A stretch of 64,000 nt of DNA. It comes from Rhynchopus sp. YZ270_cl-10 (taxonomy: Eukaryota > Euglenozoa > Diplonemea > Diplonemida > Diplonemidae). The notes beneath the pieces are model-generated. The model was not told where the DNA came from and searched no databases. It saw only the letters and a list, made by a program, of their open reading frames with translations. Positions 63,937 to 64,000 of this stretch are shown here, piece after piece; the first letter of the stretch is position 1, and every line of letters starts with the position of its first letter. The DNA lies in NCBI GenBank assembly GCA_964035575.1, contig OZ037852.1:1054001-1118000 (forward strand), given 5' to 3'. The translations under genes were made by a program, and so were the position numbers.

Positions 63937-64000
63937 CTAAATAGAGCGCGAAAGAGCTTCACGCTCCGGGTCGTCTGCGGCGATGTCGACTTTCTCGCAG
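63937..64000 (-). CDS. Possible C-terminal end of a minus-strand gene (partial)
   Basis: From the window edge the minus strand reads CEKVDIAADDPEREALSRSI then a stop (CTA on the + strand at 63937-63939), in a GC-richer patch that begins abruptly after AT-rich sequence. Too short to identify; if real, it converges on the + strand gene cluster. Confidence 0.3.
   Translation of the reverse strand, partial: CEKVDIAADDPEREALSRSI

Overview
The window looks like nuclear DNA of a flagellated protist. My best guess is a euglenozoan of the diplonemid type, held at moderate confidence. All ten confident host genes lie on the + strand. Most open just after a pyrimidine-rich tract and an AG, the signature of spliced-leader trans-splicing. 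Introns are GT-AG. The large mobile elements are of types known from kinetoplastids: an ingi-like LINE with an RNase H domain and a VIPER/Ngaro-like tyrosine-recombinase retrotransposon. An LZTFL1/BBS17 orthologue implies a flagellum. No spliced-leader RNA, rRNA or tRNA gene was found, so the lineage is inferred.

Layout. 1-3.4 kb holds a 2.2-kb foldback DNA element. 3.5-7.8 kb has a secreted/membrane protein and a small protein with BRC-like motifs. 8.7-14.9 kb is BRCA2, with nine BRC repeats, helical/OB1/OB2-tower/OB3 domains and a second exon. 14.9-18.3 kb is intergenic with two terminal-inverted-repeat (TIR) elements. 18.3-36.0 kb is one VAMP7-type longin R-SNARE gene whose second intron is about 16.8 kb and contains a decayed LINE, several TIR elements and a 7-bp satellite. 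36.0-39.3 kb is intergenic with a TIR element carrying a possible PH-domain fragment and a nested MITE. 39.3-42.7 kb has a membrane-anchored ubiquitin-like protein and an RNase H-like protein of retroelement origin. 43.2-51.6 kb is the LZTFL1/BBS17 gene, with the tyrosine-recombinase retrotransposon antisense in its second intron. 51.6-54.3 kb is repeat-rich, with a 9-bp satellite and a telomere-like tract. 54.3-57.6 kb has two coiled-coil genes, one with a C2H2-type finger. 58.1-62.0 kb is a four-exon type II membrane protein fusing a GT2-like and a GT4-like glycosyltransferase. The last 2 kb is AT-rich and may end in the tail of a minus-strand gene.

Functional links. The BRC-motif protein and BRCA2 are neighbours and probably both bind RAD51 in homologous recombination. 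The R-SNARE, the glycosyltransferase fusion and LZTFL1 belong to endomembrane and ciliary trafficking. The non-coding part is dominated by short repeat modules recurring in several introns and by at least ten inverted-repeat elements, several with clear target-site duplications. This suggests introns here are built and enlarged by mobile elements.
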